NCBI RefSeq assembly: GCF_000265425.1
Contig: NC_018014.1
Span: forward strand, 992,001 to 1,056,000
Source of the DNA: Terriglobus roseus DSM 18391
GTDB lineage: Bacteria > Acidobacteriota > Terriglobia > Terriglobales > Acidobacteriaceae
Direction: 5' to 3'
DNA length: 64,000 nucleotides
Shown here one piece after another: positions 61,091 to 64,000 of the stretch. The position numbers and the translations under genes were made by a program. A model generated the notes under the pieces. That model was not told the origin of the DNA and ran no database searches. It saw nothing but the letters and a program-made list of their open reading frames with translations. The first letter of the stretch is position 1. Each line of letters starts with the position of its first letter.

Positions 61091-64000
61091 TTAGAACTCG
61101 AGGCGTGCTCCGAGCTGGATCTGGCGCGAACTGGTGGTCGTGGTGGTGATGACGCCGGCGCTGCCGACGCGTGCGCCGCCGGTGGTGAAGACGTTGCGCT
61201 GGCTGGGGATGCCGAAGTTGGGGCGGTTGGGAATGTTGAAAACTTCACCGCGCAGTTGAATGCGGGCGCGATCGCCGAAGGCGAAGGTCTTGTTCACGGC
61301 GCCGTCGATCGAGACGAGGCCTGGGCCGATCATGGTGTTGCGTTCGAGGTTGCCGTAGAAGCCTGCGGTGGGCAGCGAGAAGGCTGTGGGGTCGAAGTAC
61401 TGCACGGGGCCGCCTTTGATCGGGTTCGAGCTGCGGCCGGGGACGAGGTCGGGCCGCTCCTGCGAGGGGCCTGTGCCGATGCGTGCGCGCGCGTTGTCGA
61501 AGCTAATGAGTGCGGAGAAGGGCGCGCCCGAACTGAAGAGTGCGATGCCGTTCAGCGACCATCCCTTGCCGAGCCAGCGCGGTCCGCCGAGGTTCGGCAG
61601 GTTGGTGGTGATGGAGTTGCTGGAGTAGTTGCGCAGGTCGTAGTTGGAGAGACCCTTTTCGGCGCGCAGGCTGTCGGGATCCTGCGTGATGTCGTTCTCG
61701 CTGCCCTGTGCGGAGACGAGCGAGCTAGTATCGATGCTCTTGCCCCAGACGAAGGAGGAGCGCATCTGCAGGATGTCGTGGAACTGCCAGCTTAGCGTCG
61801 CCTGCAGTGCATTCACGCTGGAGAGGCCGTCGGTCTTCTTGTAGCGGATGGAGGTGAAGTTGGGATTGCGGACGGTGGAGTTGACCGGGAAGAACTTGCG
61901 GCCGTTGATGATCTGCGGAAGCGCCTGGTTCTGATCGACGATGCGTTGATCGTGCACGCCGCGGTTGGCGTCATAGGCGATGGTGAGCACGGCGCCCTTG
62001 GCAAGCTGCTGCTGGACGCTCACGTTCCATTGCATGACATACGGGCTGGCAGGGTTGTACTGTACGACGTCGATGCGGCCCAGGCTGAAGTTGCTGCTGT
62101 TGATCACCGTGTTGGGAAAGGTGATGGGTGTGCCGCTCTTGACGCCGCCGACGGTATAGAAGGGTGGCTGGCGGCTGCCGGCGTTCAGATAGAAGTCCGT
62201 CCACAGCGGATCGAAGTAGATGCCGAAGGCACCGCGGATGCTGGTATTGGAGCGCTTATCGGGTGAGTAGGCGAAGCCGAGGCGCGGTGCGAAGTTAAGG
62301 TTGCTGGGGTTGGTGTACATCGAGCCGACGGTGTCGGCTGTGTCCGTCAGGACGTTGCGTACGTTCGCCTGCAGGCCGTTGACTTCGTTTGGAACCGAGG
62401 TGCGCTCGTAACGCAGGCCGCCTGTGACAGTGAGCCTGTCGGTGGCGCGCCAGGTATCGGTGATGTAGGCGGCGTCCATGTGCTGGCGCCACTTGCGCTG
62501 CGGGTTCGAGCCGGGCAGGGCGACCTCAACGGAGGAGGCTGTGCCTGCGAGGAAGAGCGCAACGGAGTTGAACTGATAGAAGCCGTTCTGCGATTGTGCC
62601 GATTCCTGCGGGAAGAGGATCTGCTTCTCATCGAAGCCCAAGGCGATGGTGTGACGGCCGAGCGTGAGTGTCAGATCGTCATTGGCCTGAAAGAGGTTCA
62701 GAGCGTTCACGTTCGGTCCGAAACGCATGGGGCCGATCATGGGGCCTCCGGTGATGCTGATGGATCCGAAGGGACGGCCCGGCACGAACGAGAGCGATGG
62801 GTCGATGTTCTTGATGATGTCGTACTGCAGCGTGTAGTAGCTGCGGTTGTAGGCGAGTCGCGTCTGGTTGACCAGGCGTGGTGAGAAGCTGTGCGTCATC
62901 TGCGCGGTTGCGTACTGCGCGCGTGAGCGGTTGTGCGCGCGAGAGATCTGCAGATTGTCCGGTGTGAAGACGTTGGTGTTGTCGAACTGAAAGCGACCGA
63001 AGATGGAGGTGCGATCGGAGAGGGTGCGATCGACGCGTGCGATGAAGAAGTCTTCGTGCAGCGTGGCATTGCTGGTGGAGACGTAGGCTCCCGTGCCGTC
63101 GCCGTAATCGACGCCGTTGGCCGTGGGGAGGATCGCTACGTAGGGGCGCACTGCGGCGACGGCCCTGGCGCGGCTGGCCGCGTTGGGAACGATGGCGCTG
63201 GTGGTGGTGCCAAGTGCCTGACGGATGCCTTCGTAGTTGCCGAAGTAGACGGTCTTACCGCTGCCGATGGGACCGCCGAGCGCACCGCCGAACTGGTTGC
63301 GTGTGAAGTGCGGGATGGGCTGCGTTGCGCTGTCGAAGAAGTTCTTGGTGTCGAGAGCGGAGTTGCGCACGAACTCGAAGGCGCTGCCGTGCAGGCGGCC
63401 TGTGCCGCTGCGGGTGATCTGGTCGATGACGCCGCCGCCGGTGCGTCCGAACTCTGCGCCATAGCCGTTCACGAGTACACGGAACTGTGCGATGGAATCG
63501 ACGCCGAGGATGACGCCGGAGGCACCGCCGGGTGTGTTGTTGTAGGCGTCGTTGACGTCGGTGCCGTCGAGGAGGAACTCGACCTGGTTGGTGCGGCGGC
63601 CAGAGATGGAGATCTGTCTGCCGAGACCCTGCGAGTCAGGGTTGAGGCGGCGCGATGGCACGACGCCGGGGCTCAGCAGTGCGAGCTGGGTGACGTCGCG
63701 GCCGTTGAGGGGCAGTTGCCGGATCGTACGCGGGCCCGTCACGGAAGACAGGGAGGGGTCTTCGCGTTCGATGACTGCCTCAGAGGTCTGGACGTTAATG
63801 TCTGCGCTGCTGGACTGAATGCTGAGTTGCACATCCATCTCAGCATGCTGGCCGACGGTCAGCATCACATTGCGTTCGGTGGTTGCGAAGCCGGGAGCTT
63901 CGACCTTGATCTGGTACTGGCCGGGGGCGAGCTGTGGCAGGGTGTAGAGGCCGGCGCCATCCGACTCGGTGACGCGGCGCGCGGGGCGGCCTTCTTCCCC
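61091..64000 (-). CDS. Oar-like TonB-dependent receptor with carboxypeptidase-regulatory domain (5' end outside window)
   Basis: The frame is open to the right edge, so the N terminus is missing. The visible ~969 residues start within a Cna-B/carboxypeptidase-regulatory fold (TESDGAGLYTLPQLAPGQYQIKVEAPGF), continue with a plug domain (RQLPLNGRDVTQLALLSPGVVPS, YGAEFGRTGGGVIDQITRSGT) and then a beta-barrel of ~22 strands, ending in QIQLGARLEF with an aromatic last residue. These proteins are the acidobacterial counterparts of SusC/Oar and import oligosaccharides or large ligands. Ligand unknown. No SusD-like gene is visible on this side. Confidence 0.92.
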   Translation of the reverse strand, partial: GEEGRPARRVTESDGAGLYTLPQLAPGQYQIKVEAPGFATTERNVMLTVGQHAEMDVQLSIQSSSADINVQTSEAVIEREDPSLSSVTGPRTIRQLPLNGRDVTQLALLSPGVVPSRRLNPDSQGLGRQISISGRRTNQVEFLLDGTDVNDAYNNTPGGASGVILGVDSIAQFRVLVNGYGAEFGRTGGGVIDQITRSGTGRLHGSAFEFVRNSALDTKNFFDSATQPIPHFTRNQFGGALGGPIGSGKTVYFGNYEGIRQALGTTTSAIVPNAASRARAVAAVRPYVAILPTANGVDYGDGTGAYVSTSNATLHEDFFIARVDRTLSDRTSIFGRFQFDNTNVFTPDNLQISRAHNRSRAQYATAQMTHSFSPRLVNQTRLAYNRSYYTLQYDIIKNIDPSLSFVPGRPFGSISITGGPMIGPMRFGPNVNALNLFQANDDLTLTLGRHTIALGFDEKQILFPQESAQSQNGFYQFNSVALFLAGTASSVEVALPGSNPQRKWRQHMDAAYITDTWRATDRLTVTGGLRYERTSVPNEVNGLQANVRNVLTDTADTVGSMYTNPSNLNFAPRLGFAYSPDKRSNTSIRGAFGIYFDPLWTDFYLNAGSRQPPFYTVGGVKSGTPITFPNTVINSSNFSLGRIDVVQYNPASPYVMQWNVSVQQQLAKGAVLTIAYDANRGVHDQRIVDQNQALPQIINGRKFFPVNSTVRNPNFTSIRYKKTDGLSSVNALQATLSWQFHDILQMRSSFVWGKSIDTSSLVSAQGSENDITQDPDSLRAEKGLSNYDLRNYSSNSITTNLPNLGGPRWLGKGWSLNGIALFSSGAPFSALISFDNARARIGTGPSQERPDLVPGRSSNPIKGGPVQYFDPTAFSLPTAGFYGNLERNTMIGPGLVSIDGAVNKTFAFGDRARIQLRGEVFNIPNRPNFGIPSQRNVFTTGGARVGSAGVITTTTTSSRQIQLGARLEF

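Overview
This window is high-GC, densely coded chromosomal DNA from what is most likely an acidobacterium of the Terriglobus/Granulicella/Edaphobacter type. The pointers are an Oar-like TonB-dependent receptor with an N-terminal carboxypeptidase-regulatory domain, a BlaI/BlaR1-type pair fused to TonB C-terminal domains, plant-polymer enzymes (CE15 glucuronoyl esterase, GH43), and several short proteins I recognise only as acidobacterial in style. The genus cannot be fixed without database searches. I see no prophage, insertion sequence, CRISPR array or rRNA. About 68 protein genes (one with a broken frame) and five tRNA genes are called; the two genes at the window edges are partial.

Layout. 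1-5.8 kb: end of a TolC-type efflux protein, a secreted acidobacterial protein, then a leftward sulfur cluster: a ThiS/MoaD-E1-rhodanese fusion, a JAMM (MPN+) protease and an O-acyl-serine sulfhydrylase. This looks like a thiocarboxylate-dependent cysteine pathway in which the carrier is built into its own activating enzyme. 6-12 kb: rsmI coupled to a membrane protein that resembles a site-2 protease but has lost both metal-binding histidines, then rsmD, thiL and an M23 peptidase. 12-18 kb: a lipoprotein, a Tat-exported ferritin-like protein, a translationally coupled beta-carbonic anhydrase/bestrophin pair, and a blaI-blaR1-TonB operon behind a clear palindromic operator. 18-26.7 kb: CE15 esterase, an orphan ABC ATPase, acpS, an MCE/MlaD protein with five 34-residue repeats, a sodium:solute symporter, an S4 RNA-binding protein and an M20 peptidase.

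26.8-33.8 kb is the translation/transcription core, all on the minus strand: tRNA-Thr(TGT), tRNA-Tyr, tRNA-Thr(GGT), tRNA-Gly, tuf, then (after inserted GH43 and DoxX-like genes) tRNA-Trp, secE, nusG, rplK. It is a rearranged version of the classic tufB-secE-nusG-rplK locus and stops after rplK at a strong hairpin. 34-46.7 kb: a frame-broken SRPBCC gene, an alditol/aldonolactone oxidase, an SMR pump, a penicillin-acylase homologue coupled to a large membrane protein, a CPA1 antiporter, a DHH phosphoesterase and panE. 46.8-54 kb: the envelope/isoprenoid cluster uppS-cdsA-dxr-rseP with two small interspersed genes, then an HTH regulator with a zinc ribbon and a nicotinamidase. 54-64 kb: HU, glycosyltransferases, proline dehydrogenase, a paralogue of the protein near position 1000, a cytochrome b/molybdopterin oxidoreductase pair, a histone-H1-like protein and the Oar-like receptor.

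A window-wide pattern is that at least twelve genes have a -10-like hexamer (TAnnnT) only 5-8 bases before the start codon, with no Shine-Dalgarno between. This suggests many leaderless or near-leaderless transcripts, and I used it to choose several starts.
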